Of a stretch of DNA of 64,000 bases, positions 8,065-17,523 are shown piece by piece (positions within the stretch are counted from its first letter, which is position 1; each line of letters starts with the position of its first letter). A program made the translations under genes and the position numbers. The stretch is taken from positions 1-64,000 of the forward strand of contig CAZBEF010000004.1 of NCBI GenBank assembly GCA_964490875.1, written 5' to 3'. The notes under the pieces are model-generated. The model was given only the letters and a program-made list of their open reading frames with translations. It was not told where the DNA came from and did not search any database. Source of the DNA: CAYYYG01 sp964490875. Lineage in GTDB: Bacteria; Patescibacteriota; Microgenomatia; UBA1406; GWC2-37-13.

Positions 8065-9693
8065 TCAATGAGTGATAAGTTGTGAAGAAATTTTAGTGGG
8101 TTTATATGTATATGAATTCAAGGATATTCCTGTTACTTGTGCTTTATATACTCCGGTTTTTATAACAGGTTTTAATCCAAAGATAGCATATCCATCGGCG
8201 TCTGTCAGCGACGTTCCTGTATAGACGCTCCCGTCCGGTCCGATAAGATCCATCGTTACCTCGGCGTTACCAACTTTTGTTTTATCCGATTGATTTATGA
8301 CATCAACCTGTATAAACATGTCGCGCAGCGCAAACTGCCGGACAGTCCACATTTTAATATTTGAAATTGTTAGTATTTTTTGCTGAATTGTAGGAGTGGG
8401 TGTACTGGATAACTCAACAGTTGCAAAAGGTGCAGGAGGCAGCTCGGGCTGAATAGTAGATGACTTGGCGGGTGATGGAACTGAAGTTGCCGAAGGTGTG
8501 GAATCTCCGCCAAGTTCTAAAACCGCTTTTAGCGCATTAATTCTTCCGTATTTCCAATTTTTTCCTGTTTCGGCGACTTTATCGGCAGTTTGTTCAATAC
8601 GGTCGACAATGCATGTATTTGTGCCGCATAGATCTGTAGACCATACTAATGCAGTTACCCCAGAAACAAATGCTGCAGCCATCGAAGTTCCCGAAGTGTA
8701 CGTATAAGAATTGTTATGGTCGGTAGAATAAATTTTATCTCCCGGTGCTGCAATTTTTATTGATGCGCCATAATTAGAAGAAGGTAATTTTGAATCGGTA
8801 TCATCGGTAGCGGCGACAGACAAAACAGAATTATAATCGGCAGGATAAAAAGCCAAATTCGCAGCAGAATTTCCGGCAGCTGCTACAACTACAGAACCTT
8901 TATCGACTGCATAATTAACTGCTTCTTCCAGAAATTCTGAATTGGAAACACCTCCAAAACTCAGATTGATTACTTTTGCGCCGCTGTTTGCCGCCCAGGT
9001 AATTCCATCGGCAATATTGGCATATGAACCGTATCCATCATCATTCAGTACTTTTACATTCAGCAAAGAAGAATCATACGCAACACCGGCGATCCCGACA
9101 GAATTATTTCCTATTGCCGCAATTACACCGGCTACTTGAGTACCATGTCCGTCGTGATCATTCAAATCATCGCTTGTGGAAAAATTTTTTTCACCGATCA
9201 CTTTACCTTCTAAATCAGGATGTGTTTTTTCTATGCCTGTATCTAGCACTGCAATTTTTATTTCCGGTTTGCCTACCGTTTTATCCCAGGCGCTTTTTGT
9301 TGAAGAACTGGCGGCTTGAATTTGAAATAGACCCCATTCTTTCTCAAGCGAAGAATCATTGGTAGCCATTTGTTTTTGAGCAATAAAGTTTGGTGTTGCC
9401 GTTGCCACTTGAGGCATTTCTGAAAGGATTTTTATTCCTTTTTCAACACTGCCTTTTGGAATTTTCAAAAGAAACGTATCTTTCAACAAGAGTTCGCGAA
9501 CAACTTCACCTGATACTGCTTGAGCTAACGGATTAATGTCCGAAGATGGGGCAGAGGGTTTCAGTTTTACCACTACTTCATCATCCACAAATTTCGCAGA
9601 AGGAGTTGCCACTGTTGCTGCAAACACATTAGGCGAGATGAATAATACTATAGAGAATAGTATTGCAGAAATTAATAGATTTGCATATTTCAT
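8065..9693 (-). CDS. Secreted subtilisin-like serine protease (S8)
   Basis: 542 residues. A signal peptide (about 1-25, ending NVFA) is followed by a fervidolysin-type propeptide with VVKLKPSAP. The S8 catalytic domain has the triad D151 (AVLDTGI), H183 (DGHGT) and S337 (SGTSMAAA), and N275 (AAAGN) as oxyanion residue. After ~400 a Ser/Thr/Pro linker leads to an Ig-like C-terminal domain (about 440-540) with GPDGSVYTGTSLTDADGYA, typical of carboxypeptidase-regulatory-like folds. It probably matures or degrades surface proteins and lies beside the NTG-repeat locus. All catalytic residues are present. Confidence 0.92.
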   Translation of the reverse strand: MKYANLLISAILFSIVLFISPNVFAATVATPSAKFVDDEVVVKLKPSAPSSDINPLAQAVSGEVVRELLLKDTFLLKIPKGSVEKGIKILSEMPQVATATPNFIAQKQMATNDSSLEKEWGLFQIQAASSSTKSAWDKTVGKPEIKIAVLDTGIEKTHPDLEGKVIGEKNFSTSDDLNDHDGHGTQVAGVIAAIGNNSVGIAGVAYDSSLLNVKVLNDDGYGSYANIADGITWAANSGAKVINLSFGGVSNSEFLEEAVNYAVDKGSVVVAAAGNSAANLAFYPADYNSVLSVAATDDTDSKLPSSNYGASIKIAAPGDKIYSTDHNNSYTYTSGTSMAAAFVSGVTALVWSTDLCGTNTCIVDRIEQTADKVAETGKNWKYGRINALKAVLELGGDSTPSATSVPSPAKSSTIQPELPPAPFATVELSSTPTPTIQQKILTISNIKMWTVRQFALRDMFIQVDVINQSDKTKVGNAEVTMDLIGPDGSVYTGTSLTDADGYAIFGLKPVIKTGVYKAQVTGISLNSYTYKPTKISSQLITH

Positions 9694-9817
9694 AAAAGTA
9701 CTATATAAATTAAAGGAAAAACGTTATGATTGCAATAGCTATAAGACACAATAAAAGGATCAAAAGGTGTCAATATAAGCTCGTCAAAATAATGATGGAT
9801 GCTAATATAGGTTATGT

Positions 9818-11032
9818 TTACTTACGTAATCTTTTGATATAGTCTTCGTAACTATTTTTTATATCAAAGAAATTATCTCCGCCGAACTTTTCCAGGAAAT
9901 TTTGAGTTATTACATACGCTAACATACACTCAGATATAACGCCCGCCCGGGGTACAATGCAGATGTCAGAGCGCTCTACGGTAGCTTGAACTGGTTGTCG
10001 AGTCTTGATATTCACCGTTTTAAGCGGCTTGTAGAGTGTCGAAATAGGTTTATGGAACGCTCTAACTATGATTGGCATACCGTTTGTCACTCCGCCTTCC
10101 ACTCCGCCAGCGCGGTTTGTCTTGCGGTAGTAACCTAAATCCTTGGAAAAATATATCTCATCGTGAATCTCTGTGCCTTCCGAGGCTGCGGCTGCCACGC
10201 CTTCTCCGAGCTCAACTGCCTTGACCGAGGGAATGCTCATAATAGCCTGCGCAATCTGGCTGTCAATTTTACGCTCAAAATGAGCGTAGCTGCCCAGCCC
10301 AACCGGTACGCCAACCGCCCAAGCTTCTACTACACCTCCAAGCGTGTTCATCTCCATCCGAGCTTTCTGAATAGCCGCCTTCATTTGATCTGAAGTAGCT
10401 TTGTCGATGCATCTAATTTCAGGATCAGAATCATATGATTGTTTTACATCTTCAAAAGTATAAGAAGTACTTTCTGGATCCTTCGCTGCGCTCAGGATGA
10501 CATTAAAGTCGGATTTTTTATGCAGCTTTATCGATCCGATTTGAATTGTATGGCTGGCGAAGTCCATTCCAAAATGGCGGAGAAATTGTTTAAAAACGGC
10601 ACCGGCTGCAACACGAGCTGTAGTCTCTCGCGCGGAAGCTCTTTCTAAAACATTCCGGACATCATCAAAACCATATTTTAAAACTCCAGCTAAATCTGCA
10701 TGTCCGGGTCTCGGCTTCACAACTTTTATTCCTTCAACAAATGTTTCATCCTGAGGTTCGACACTCATTTTCTGGCCCCAGTTTTTAAAGTCTTTATTCT
10801 GAACATATACAGCGATAGGGGAGCCGAGTGTTTTTCCAAACCGGATTCCGGAAAGAATTTCTATTGCATCGTCTTCTATTAATTGTCTTCCGCCAGAACC
10901 TGCTCCCTTTTTCCGTTTCTGCATTTCCTTCTGAATTTCTGGAATTGAAATGGGCACATTGGCCGGCATGCCTTCAATAATTACAACAACTCCTTTGCCA
11001 TGCGATTCACCGGCTGTTAAAAATCTCAACAT
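9818..11032 (-). CDS. aroC: Chorismate synthase
   Basis: 404 residues. It converts EPSP to chorismate using reduced FMN, the last shikimate step. Signatures are TAGESHGKGVVVIIEGMPA at the start, GSGGRQ near 46, GFDDVRNVLERASARETTAR (119-140) and AGGVEGG later. Residues about 177-188 (NVILSAAKDPES) are the translation of a dispersed genomic repeat inserted in frame in a surface segment; no family member needs these residues. It is the last gene of the minus-strand aro operon, 4 bases after aroD. Confidence 0.97.
   Translation of the reverse strand: MLRFLTAGESHGKGVVVIIEGMPANVPISIPEIQKEMQKRKKGAGSGGRQLIEDDAIEILSGIRFGKTLGSPIAVYVQNKDFKNWGQKMSVEPQDETFVEGIKVVKPRPGHADLAGVLKYGFDDVRNVLERASARETTARVAAGAVFKQFLRHFGMDFASHTIQIGSIKLHKKSDFNVILSAAKDPESTSYTFEDVKQSYDSDPEIRCIDKATSDQMKAAIQKARMEMNTLGGVVEAWAVGVPVGLGSYAHFERKIDSQIAQAIMSIPSVKAVELGEGVAAAASEGTEIHDEIYFSKDLGYYRKTNRAGGVEGGVTNGMPIIVRAFHKPISTLYKPLKTVNIKTRQPVQATVERSDICIVPRAGVISECMLAYVITQNFLEKFGGDNFFDIKNSYEDYIKRLRK
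10474..10502. repeat. Dispersed repeat inside aroC
   Basis: CTGGATCCTTCGCTGCGCTC and the following AGGATGACA match intergenic copies at about 19023, 44834, 49780 and 53223. Here the repeat lies in frame within aroC and adds about 10-12 residues without breaking the reading frame. Confidence 0.85.
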
Positions 11033-11036
11033 ATTT

Positions 11037-11717
11037 TTATGGTTTAAAAGGTAAATTTTTATAAAAAATTTTTAGTTCCGATAAAGAAATCTGTCCCGGC
11101 GCAGTTGTCATATTATCTACTGCAGCATAGGTCAGATAGCTTCCCAAAAGCGGACCAAGTACGCGGGTGATTTTTCCTTTTTCACCCATGCCAAGAATAA
11201 TCTGCTTATCATCTGGCTTTTTACTCAACAATACTCGAAACAATACTTGCACATCATAATCTGTGATTACTGTTGTAGCGACCTTGATAATGTCAAAACC
11301 GCATTTACGCATATCAAAAATAAGTTTTGTTAACTGCCAGTATGGTGGTGTTTTTTCAAAATCATGAAATGAAACAATCAGATTTGTTCCGTCTTTTTTT
11401 TCAAACGTTGAATTCTGAAGTGTTGAATATTCAATATCGACATATTCGAATTTCAGATTTAACGCAGTGCGTAATATCTCAATTCGTTTTTCTTCAGACT
11501 GGCTGAATTTCCCGCCTTCGTCTGGTTTTCTACAGGTAAAAATCGCCGGTTTCGTCACGACTTTTTTAATAGAGCGAATATCTTCAATTTTTAAATCTTG
11601 AATATAATCCACACGAAGTTCAATAAGATCCGAAATCTTTTGTATTTCGTCAAGATTCTTGACAAATTCGTCAAGAGTATTCCTGGTAACGACGGTACAG
11701 ATTTTAATTGGGATCAT
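11037..11717 (-). CDS. aroD: 3-dehydroquinate dehydratase, type I
   Basis: 226 residues, the type I (class I aldolase-like) form. It has IELRVDYI near the N-terminus, TCRKPDEGG, the catalytic His in VSFHDFEKT, the Schiff-base Lys in DIIKVATT, and GEKGKITRVLGPLLGSYLTY near the end. It dehydrates 3-dehydroquinate to 3-dehydroshikimate. It lies between aroE (25-base gap) and aroC (4-base gap) and is cotranscribed with both. Confidence 0.95.
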   Translation of the reverse strand: MIPIKICTVVTRNTLDEFVKNLDEIQKISDLIELRVDYIQDLKIEDIRSIKKVVTKPAIFTCRKPDEGGKFSQSEEKRIEILRTALNLKFEYVDIEYSTLQNSTFEKKDGTNLIVSFHDFEKTPPYWQLTKLIFDMRKCGFDIIKVATTVITDYDVQVLFRVLLSKKPDDKQIILGMGEKGKITRVLGPLLGSYLTYAAVDNMTTAPGQISLSELKIFYKNLPFKP

Positions 11718-11742
11718 AAGGTATTATTGAATGGATCCCGCA

Positions 11743-12588
11743 TCAAGTGCGGGATGACGATATATTAAAATTGTCGTATAAAACTTTTTTCATTACATCT
11801 TCAGGTGCTTTATGATCGGTATACAGCTCAAACTGGGGTGTCCCTTGATAAAGGAGCATGTCGATTCCATGAATAACTTGTGCGCCTTTCTTTTTTGCAT
11901 CTTTTAATAGTTGAGTTTCGTATGGCATATAAACAGCATCGAATATAATCTGCTTGTTGTTTATAAACTCAGAAGGAATTGGTGAATTTGTATCGCCTTC
12001 CATTCCAATCGAAGTTGAATTGAGAATAATGTCATAGTTTTTGACTTCCGACAATTCTTCCAAGCCGCCTGCATCGCAACCAAATTCTTCTGCTAATTGT
12101 TGAGCTTTTTCTATAGTTCTATTAAAAATTTTTACTTTAGCCCCATTTGTCGTTAATCCATAAATCATTGCTCTTGCAGCACCGCCTGCTCCTACTATGG
12201 CCGCACGTTTATCTTTCAGCGATCTAGCAATCATATTCAATGGAGTTACAATGCCCAGCCAATCTGTGTTGTATCCTGTCAACACTCCGTTATCATTTAC
12301 TACCGTATTCACCGCGCCAATTTTTTTAGCAACCGGATCTATTTCATCCAAGAATTTCATTACTTCTAACTTATGCGGCATCGTACATGTTAGTCCGCGA
12401 ATACCCATAACACGAACTGCCTCGACAACTTTTTTGACATCTTCAACATTGACATGTGCTGCAGTGAACACAAACTGGTCATCGATATACAATGCTTCAT
12501 ACGCGGCATTATGCATGGCAGGGGAGAGCGAATGCTCAACAGGATCTCCGATTATAATACACATTTTTGTCTTTCCGGAAATTCTCAT
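11743..12588 (-). CDS. aroE: Shikimate dehydrogenase
   Basis: 281 residues. N-terminal substrate domain with GDPVEHSLSPAMHNAAY and the Lys/Asp pair in TMPHKLEVM and NTDWLG. The NADP domain has VGAGGAARA and the NRT motif (FNRTIEKAQQL). It reduces 3-dehydroshikimate to shikimate. It overlaps aroK by 4 bases. Its last residues (SSSRT) and stop lie inside a copy of the GGATCCCG..CGGGATGAC repeat (11732-11759), so the repeat now supplies the C-terminus. Confidence 0.96.
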   Translation of the reverse strand: MRISGKTKMCIIIGDPVEHSLSPAMHNAAYEALYIDDQFVFTAAHVNVEDVKKVVEAVRVMGIRGLTCTMPHKLEVMKFLDEIDPVAKKIGAVNTVVNDNGVLTGYNTDWLGIVTPLNMIARSLKDKRAAIVGAGGAARAMIYGLTTNGAKVKIFNRTIEKAQQLAEEFGCDAGGLEELSEVKNYDIILNSTSIGMEGDTNSPIPSEFINNKQIIFDAVYMPYETQLLKDAKKKGAQVIHGIDMLLYQGTPQFELYTDHKAPEDVMKKVLYDNFNISSSRT

Positions 12589-13109
12589 ACATTGGCGATT
12601 AAGTAATAAGCAAGGATTGTATCGGCAACTTCTTTTGGTGAAATTTTTTCGGTATGAATAACATGATCAGCTGCTTCATCGTATAGTTTTTTTCTTTGCT
12701 TAAATACTCTTTCTAAATCTTCCAATAATGTTTTGCTGTCTGTCAGTTTCGGCCGTGAATCTGAGTGTTCTTTAATTCGGGCAGCCAATACTTCGGGGCT
12801 GGTATATAAGTAATATATAACGCCAAGTTCGTGTAATAATTCATAATTTTCAGATCGAGTTATTATTCCGCCGCCGGTTGAAAGAATAAATTTATCGCGC
12901 GACTGAAGGCTTCTCAATAAATTTGTTTCCTTATCACGAAAATAATCCCAGCCATTTTTATCTGTCATTTCCTTAATTGTCATGCCTTCCTGCTGAACAA
13001 TAAACTGGTCGGTGTCTATAAGCGGTAGCTCCAGTTTCTCGCTTAAAATTTTACTAACAACTGTTTTACCCGAACCACGCATTCCGATCAGAATAATATT
13101 ATTTTTCAT
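12585..13109 (-). CDS. aroK: Shikimate kinase
   Basis: 174 residues, a normal monofunctional length. Walker A GMRGSGKT (9-16), substrate-binding DTDQ, FRDKE, the glycine-rich LSTGGGII, and the lid/ATP region DSRPKL. It phosphorylates shikimate at the 3-OH. It overlaps aroE by 4 bases and aroA by 11 bases, which indicates translational coupling. Confidence 0.96.
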   Translation of the reverse strand: MKNNIILIGMRGSGKTVVSKILSEKLELPLIDTDQFIVQQEGMTIKEMTDKNGWDYFRDKETNLLRSLQSRDKFILSTGGGIITRSENYELLHELGVIYYLYTSPEVLAARIKEHSDSRPKLTDSKTLLEDLERVFKQRKKLYDEAADHVIHTEKISPKEVADTILAYYLIANV

Positions 13110-14391
13110 ATTCTAATTTAATTTTTAATGTTTCTAATATTTTCCAGAATGTGGGAAATGATTTATTCACCACATCTGGATTATTAATAATGATTCCTCC
13201 AGTTTTTATTCCGGCCACTGCAAACGCCATGGCCATTCTATGATCGCCGTATGTTTCAATCGCCGCGCCATGCGGATTGCCTCCAGTTATTGTGATTGAA
13301 TCATCAGTCGTTTCTACATCAATTCCCATTTTTATTAATTCTTTTTTCGGTGCTTCGATGCGGTCTGTTTCTTTAATCTTCAAATGGTGAATTCCTTTTA
13401 TATGTGTCGTTCCTTTTGCGTATGCAGCAACAATGGCAAGAGTCTGGACTGTGTCCGGATTAGCATTCATGTCTATTGAAATTGCATTAAGATCATCAAC
13501 ACCGGTAACTTCAATCCAATTCTCATCTTTATTTTTAGTAACTTTACAACCCATCTGTTCGAGAATATCAGCAAACCATACATCGCCTTGGGCAGAATAT
13601 GGCGGCAGGTTTAAAACTCTGATGGTGCTTTTTGTAATCGCGGCAATGGCAAAAAAATAACTGGCAGAAATCGCGTCGGCTTCGACAGTATATATCTCTT
13701 TTTTATATTTCTGATTTCCCCGAACTATGTATCGTTTATAATCTTCATTAATTACTTCAACACCAAAATCTTTCATTGCCGAAATAGTGACATCAATAAA
13801 CGGTTTCGAAGATTGTTCCCCAATGACTTCAATAATAATTTCGCCTACTTTGGGAGCTATCATCATAATTGCCGAAAAGTACTGGCTGCTCACAGTCCCA
13901 TTCATTTTTATGGTTCCCGGTTTTAGTTTTGATGATGAAATTTTGACTGGAAGGTATCCATCTTTTTCTAAATATTCAATATTGGCGCCCAACTGCTTGA
14001 GGCCATCAACCAGATCTTTTACCGGCCTTTTTTTAAAACTATCTTTGCAGGTTAGAATTTTTGTCCCAGGAACAATGCATAATAATGCAAGGGCAGTGCG
14101 TGCGGTTCGTCCCGAAATATTTATATCGATCGTATATTCTCCATCTAAAACATCTTCTACAATTCCGTGGACTATAAAATTATCAAATCCTTCCTGAACT
14201 TTTATTCCTAACGATTTGAGCACATGAACCATAGCATACGTATCATCGCTTTTCAGAGCATTTTGTATCGTTACTGTTCCTTCTGTCATGGCGGCCAAAT
14301 TCAGAGCGCGGATTGTATAACTCAAACATCCAGGAATAGTCACAGAGGATTGAATTGGCTCTTGCATTGGAATAATTTTTATTTGTTTCAT
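13099..14391 (-). CDS. aroA: EPSP synthase (3-phosphoshikimate 1-carboxyvinyltransferase)
   Basis: 430 residues with the two-domain EPSP synthase fold. Visible motifs are NISGRTARTALALL (here in place of the usual GNAGT), GTVSSQYFSAIMM, and near the C-terminus KETDRI, YGDHRMAMAFAV. It transfers enolpyruvyl from PEP to shikimate-3-phosphate. The NAGT-to-SGRT change in the PEP loop is unusual and may alter PEP or inhibitor binding. It lies 5 bases after aroB. Confidence 0.94.
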   Translation of the reverse strand: MKQIKIIPMQEPIQSSVTIPGCLSYTIRALNLAAMTEGTVTIQNALKSDDTYAMVHVLKSLGIKVQEGFDNFIVHGIVEDVLDGEYTIDINISGRTARTALALLCIVPGTKILTCKDSFKKRPVKDLVDGLKQLGANIEYLEKDGYLPVKISSSKLKPGTIKMNGTVSSQYFSAIMMIAPKVGEIIIEVIGEQSSKPFIDVTISAMKDFGVEVINEDYKRYIVRGNQKYKKEIYTVEADAISASYFFAIAAITKSTIRVLNLPPYSAQGDVWFADILEQMGCKVTKNKDENWIEVTGVDDLNAISIDMNANPDTVQTLAIVAAYAKGTTHIKGIHHLKIKETDRIEAPKKELIKMGIDVETTDDSITITGGNPHGAAIETYGDHRMAMAFAVAGIKTGGIIINNPDVVNKSFPTFWKILETLKIKLEYEK

Positions 14392-14396
14392 ATTTT

Positions 14397-15473
14397 TTAA
14401 GAAATCACATAATCTACCGCTTTTTCTATTAACTCTTTGTCTATTTCAACATCAAATACCGCTTTGCCAATCTTTTGCAATAGAGTCCATTTTATTTTTC
14501 CATGTTCATTTTTCTTGTCGTATGTAAGCGTCTGCAAAATTTTATCTTTTTGTAATCCATTAGCAGAAATCGGCAGTCCGGCTTTTTTGATTGTGGATCT
14601 TATTTTGTCGAACTCAGCATTATCTAAATTGCCAACTAATGTAGAAAGTTTTGCTTCGGCAATCATTCCAATCGCGATAGCTTCGCCGTGTAGTAAAGGA
14701 GAATTCTTTAATGAAAGAGATTCATTCGCATGGCCGATGGTATGACCGAAATTTAGTATTTTTCTCAGCCCCGATTCCTGCTCGTCTTTTTGTACAATTT
14801 CGGCTTTTATTTCACAGGAACGTGAAATAATTTCTGCCAGTTCTTCTTTGGAAAATTCTTTCGGAAATTTAGCAGTCACTTTTTCAAAATAATTTTCATC
14901 AGCAATCAATCCGTGTTTTATGATCTCGGCAAATCCAGAATTAAATTCGCGGTCGGGGAGTGTGGCTAAAAAATCAGTATCGATTATAACTCCTTTTGGC
15001 TGCGAAAAAGATCCCACAATATTTTTATAACCGCCGAAATCTACAGCCAATTTTCCACCCACACTCGCATCAACCATGGCAAGAAGTGTGGTTGGAATCT
15101 GAATAAAATCGATTCCCCGCATGTAGGTTGCTGCGGCAAATCCACCCATATCGCCGATTACTCCGCCGCCGAGATTAATTACCAGCGATTTTCTGTCGAA
15201 TTTTGATTCAATTAATGTCTGCCAAATTTTTTGAACACTATCAATAGTCTTGTTTATTTCACCTGGTTCAAGAATTATGATAATCGGCGGATCAGGTAAG
15301 ATGGATTTTAATACAGAAATCCTGTCAGAAAGATTTTTGTCTGTAACTATCGCAATATGTGAATACCGCAAAAAATTCAGATCATTTTTTATTTCCGACA
15401 GAATAGAGTTGCCGATATAAATCGGATACTCTTTCTTTTTTTCAGCAATTGATACAGAAACTATTTTCTTCAT
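14397..15473 (-). CDS. aroB: 3-dehydroquinate synthase
   Basis: 358 residues. NAD-binding EPGEINKT and GGGVIGDMGGFAAATYMRG; metal and substrate residues in VDASVGGKLAVDFGGYKN, the His ligands in FGHTIGHANE and LLHGEAIAIGM. It cyclises DAHP to 3-dehydroquinate. It is 2 bases from the tyrA stop, deep in the operon. Confidence 0.97.
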   Translation of the reverse strand: MKKIVSVSIAEKKKEYPIYIGNSILSEIKNDLNFLRYSHIAIVTDKNLSDRISVLKSILPDPPIIIILEPGEINKTIDSVQKIWQTLIESKFDRKSLVINLGGGVIGDMGGFAAATYMRGIDFIQIPTTLLAMVDASVGGKLAVDFGGYKNIVGSFSQPKGVIIDTDFLATLPDREFNSGFAEIIKHGLIADENYFEKVTAKFPKEFSKEELAEIISRSCEIKAEIVQKDEQESGLRKILNFGHTIGHANESLSLKNSPLLHGEAIAIGMIAEAKLSTLVGNLDNAEFDKIRSTIKKAGLPISANGLQKDKILQTLTYDKKNEHGKIKWTLLQKIGKAVFDVEIDKELIEKAVDYVIS

Positions 15474-15475
15474 TT

Positions 15476-16594
15476 TTATTTTGAATAAAACTCATCCCGG
15501 TCTTTTTTATTCTTCTCAAAAAATCTACTGGAATTTTCTTTAGTTATTCCATGAGTTTGAATATATTCGACAAAAGCCTGCAGTTGTTTTTTAACATATT
15601 CGAAATTGTCCTGGACAATTTGTGTATGCATTACTGCATTGCCACTCGCAAGCCGGGTAGTTGTTTCAAATCCTGTTCCGGCAAGCTGCAATGAATCTTT
15701 ATTTTCATTAGAAAATGCGAATAAATAGGTAGATATCAAGAAAATCAGATGAGATACAATTGCGGCATATTCATCATGTTTTTCTTTGTCCAAAACCACT
15801 GTTGTGTTTCCCAATGATTCAATAAATTCTTTAACGGAATCTATTGTTTCCTGTTTGTTTTTTGAATGTGGAATTATCGCCCATGGTCGATTGATAAATA
15901 AACTTCTTGATGCTCCTTCAAATCCTTCTTTTTCAGAGCCTGCCATCGGGTGCGTAGAAAGGAATTCAATAGTATCGGTTGAAATATTTTCAAATAATTC
16001 CGTGATCGATTTCTTAACGCTGGCAACATCGATCACAGTAATTTTTTTATCTGTTTTCACAGCGGCAATAGTTTTTGCCAGACTTTCAACAGCATGAATC
16101 GGCGCTGCGATAATTATCAGATCATTATTACCTAGGAAATCTTCCATATTTTCGTACGCATGATCAAGAAAGCCATGCTGTGCAGCAAGAGTTATATCTC
16201 CACTTTCTCGTTTTACAGTAGAAATTATTGTTGAAAAATCTTTCGTTTTTAGAACTTTTGCGATAGAGCCGCCGATCACTCCCAAACCGAGAATTCCTAC
16301 CTTTTTAAAGGGAGATGGTTTTAAATTGCCAATCCGCATTGAAAGTTTAGAAGCTTCGATAATCTGCTGATAAATCCCACTAATCGATTCCATCAAAACC
16401 GGATGTTGTGCCAATTCCTGTAATCGCGACTTTAGTTCTTCTTCACGGCCTTTCTGAAGAATTTCAATATTATTCTGTCGTTTATAAACACCAACTTCAT
16501 CCGTCACTTTCATTCTTTTATCGAGAAGTTCAAGAATAGATTCATCAATTTCGTCAATTTGTTTTCGAAGTTCAGCCAGTTTGTCGTCTGCCAT
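15476..16594 (-). CDS. tyrA: Bifunctional chorismate mutase / prephenate dehydrogenase (T-protein type)
   Basis: 372 residues. Residues 1-90 are an AroQ chorismate mutase (LRKQIDEIDESILELLDKRM, VYKRQNNIEI). From about 100 comes the prephenate dehydrogenase, with the dinucleotide motif GILGLGVIGGSIA, the catalytic His in STHPMAGSEKEGFEGA, and HDEYAAIVSHLIF. It makes 4-hydroxyphenylpyruvate from chorismate. The pheA neighbour has no mutase domain, so this mutase probably serves both branches. It is 1 base from pheA. Confidence 0.95.
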   Translation of the reverse strand: MADDKLAELRKQIDEIDESILELLDKRMKVTDEVGVYKRQNNIEILQKGREEELKSRLQELAQHPVLMESISGIYQQIIEASKLSMRIGNLKPSPFKKVGILGLGVIGGSIAKVLKTKDFSTIISTVKRESGDITLAAQHGFLDHAYENMEDFLGNNDLIIIAAPIHAVESLAKTIAAVKTDKKITVIDVASVKKSITELFENISTDTIEFLSTHPMAGSEKEGFEGASRSLFINRPWAIIPHSKNKQETIDSVKEFIESLGNTTVVLDKEKHDEYAAIVSHLIFLISTYLFAFSNENKDSLQLAGTGFETTTRLASGNAVMHTQIVQDNFEYVKKQLQAFVEYIQTHGITKENSSRFFEKNKKDRDEFYSK

Positions 16595-16595
16595 A

Positions 16596-17444
16596 TTAGA
16601 TGTTTAATACTGTATCGGATTTGTAGAATCCGAGAATTTTTAGAGTTTGTGTTACAGCCGGCAGCTCTGTCTCAATAACTTTTTTCACATGATCAAAATC
16701 CTCTTTTTTAAATTCCAGATCAACATAAAACACATACTCAAATGGTTTTCCATGAATCGGACGCGATTCTATTTTGGTAAGATTCATTTTATTGTCTGCA
16801 AAAGTTCCGAGGGCCATATATAAACTTCCTGGAATATGTGAAATCGTCAGAATGAGCGAACATTTATTGGCATCCAAAATATTTTCTTCTTTTGGTCCAA
16901 TAACCAGGAATCTGGTGTAGTTGCCGGCATCATCTTCGATATTCGATTTCAGAATGTCTAATTTATACAAATCTGCCGCAGTTTTACTTGCGATTGCTGC
17001 GATAGAATAATCTTTTTGCTCAGCAACCATTTTGGCTGCGCCTGCAGTATCTGAATATACTGTTTCATCAATCCACGGATGTTCATCAAAAAAATGTGAG
17101 CATTGTTCAAGCGCTTTAATGTGTGAATAAACTTTCTTAATTTTTCTCAGACGGTCTTCTAAAGAATCGTTTGTAGGAATTCCCAAAAGCTGATGTTCTA
17201 TTTTCAAATTTTTTTCACCAGAAGCATACACTGGATATGAATTCAGATAGTCATAATTTTCGTACACAGTTCCGGCCAATGTATTTTCAACGGGAACTAC
17301 TGCCTTATCTGCTTTGCCTGATTTGAGATTCTCAAAAATCTCTTTAAATGCTTTCGTTCCAATGAATGTGTGATCAGTACCAAAATATTTGACTGCGGTT
17401 ATGTGGGAATATGAGCCTGGAACTCCCTGATAGGTTATATTCAT
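16596..17444 (-). CDS. pheA: Prephenate dehydratase
   Basis: About 282 residues from the ATG at 17444. A longer reading from 17516 is rejected because its first 24 codons are a dispersed repeat. The catalytic domain begins MNITYQGVPGSYSH and has VPVENTLAGTVYENYDYL and DNAGNYTRFLVI-type (here DDAGNYTRFLVIG) near residue 180. A C-terminal ACT domain has ISHIPGSLYMAL and ESRPIHGKPFEY, the Phe-binding ESRP motif. It makes phenylpyruvate and is probably feedback-inhibited by Phe. No chorismate mutase domain is present. Confidence 0.95.
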   Translation of the reverse strand: MNITYQGVPGSYSHITAVKYFGTDHTFIGTKAFKEIFENLKSGKADKAVVPVENTLAGTVYENYDYLNSYPVYASGEKNLKIEHQLLGIPTNDSLEDRLRKIKKVYSHIKALEQCSHFFDEHPWIDETVYSDTAGAAKMVAEQKDYSIAAIASKTAADLYKLDILKSNIEDDAGNYTRFLVIGPKEENILDANKCSLILTISHIPGSLYMALGTFADNKMNLTKIESRPIHGKPFEYVFYVDLEFKKEDFDHVKKVIETELPAVTQTLKILGFYKSDTVLNI

Positions 17445-17458
17445 AAGTTTAATTAATT

Positions 17459-17516
17459 GGATCCCGAAACCCGACTTCGCCGTGCTTCGTCGAGGCGAGC
17501 GAGTTCGGGATGACAA
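17459..17516. repeat. Dispersed imperfect palindromic repeat
   Basis: GGATCCCGAAACCCGACTTC ... GAGTTCGGGATGACA; an almost identical copy lies at 53107-53163. It lies between pheA and the ACT gene. It is read in frame by the long alternative pheA start but is not conserved as protein. Confidence 0.8.
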
Positions 17517-17523
17517 TGGTTAA

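Noticed and set aside
16596..17516. Longer pheA start at 17516
   Set aside because: The first 24 codons are a dispersed repeat also present at 53107; the family begins at MNITYQG.
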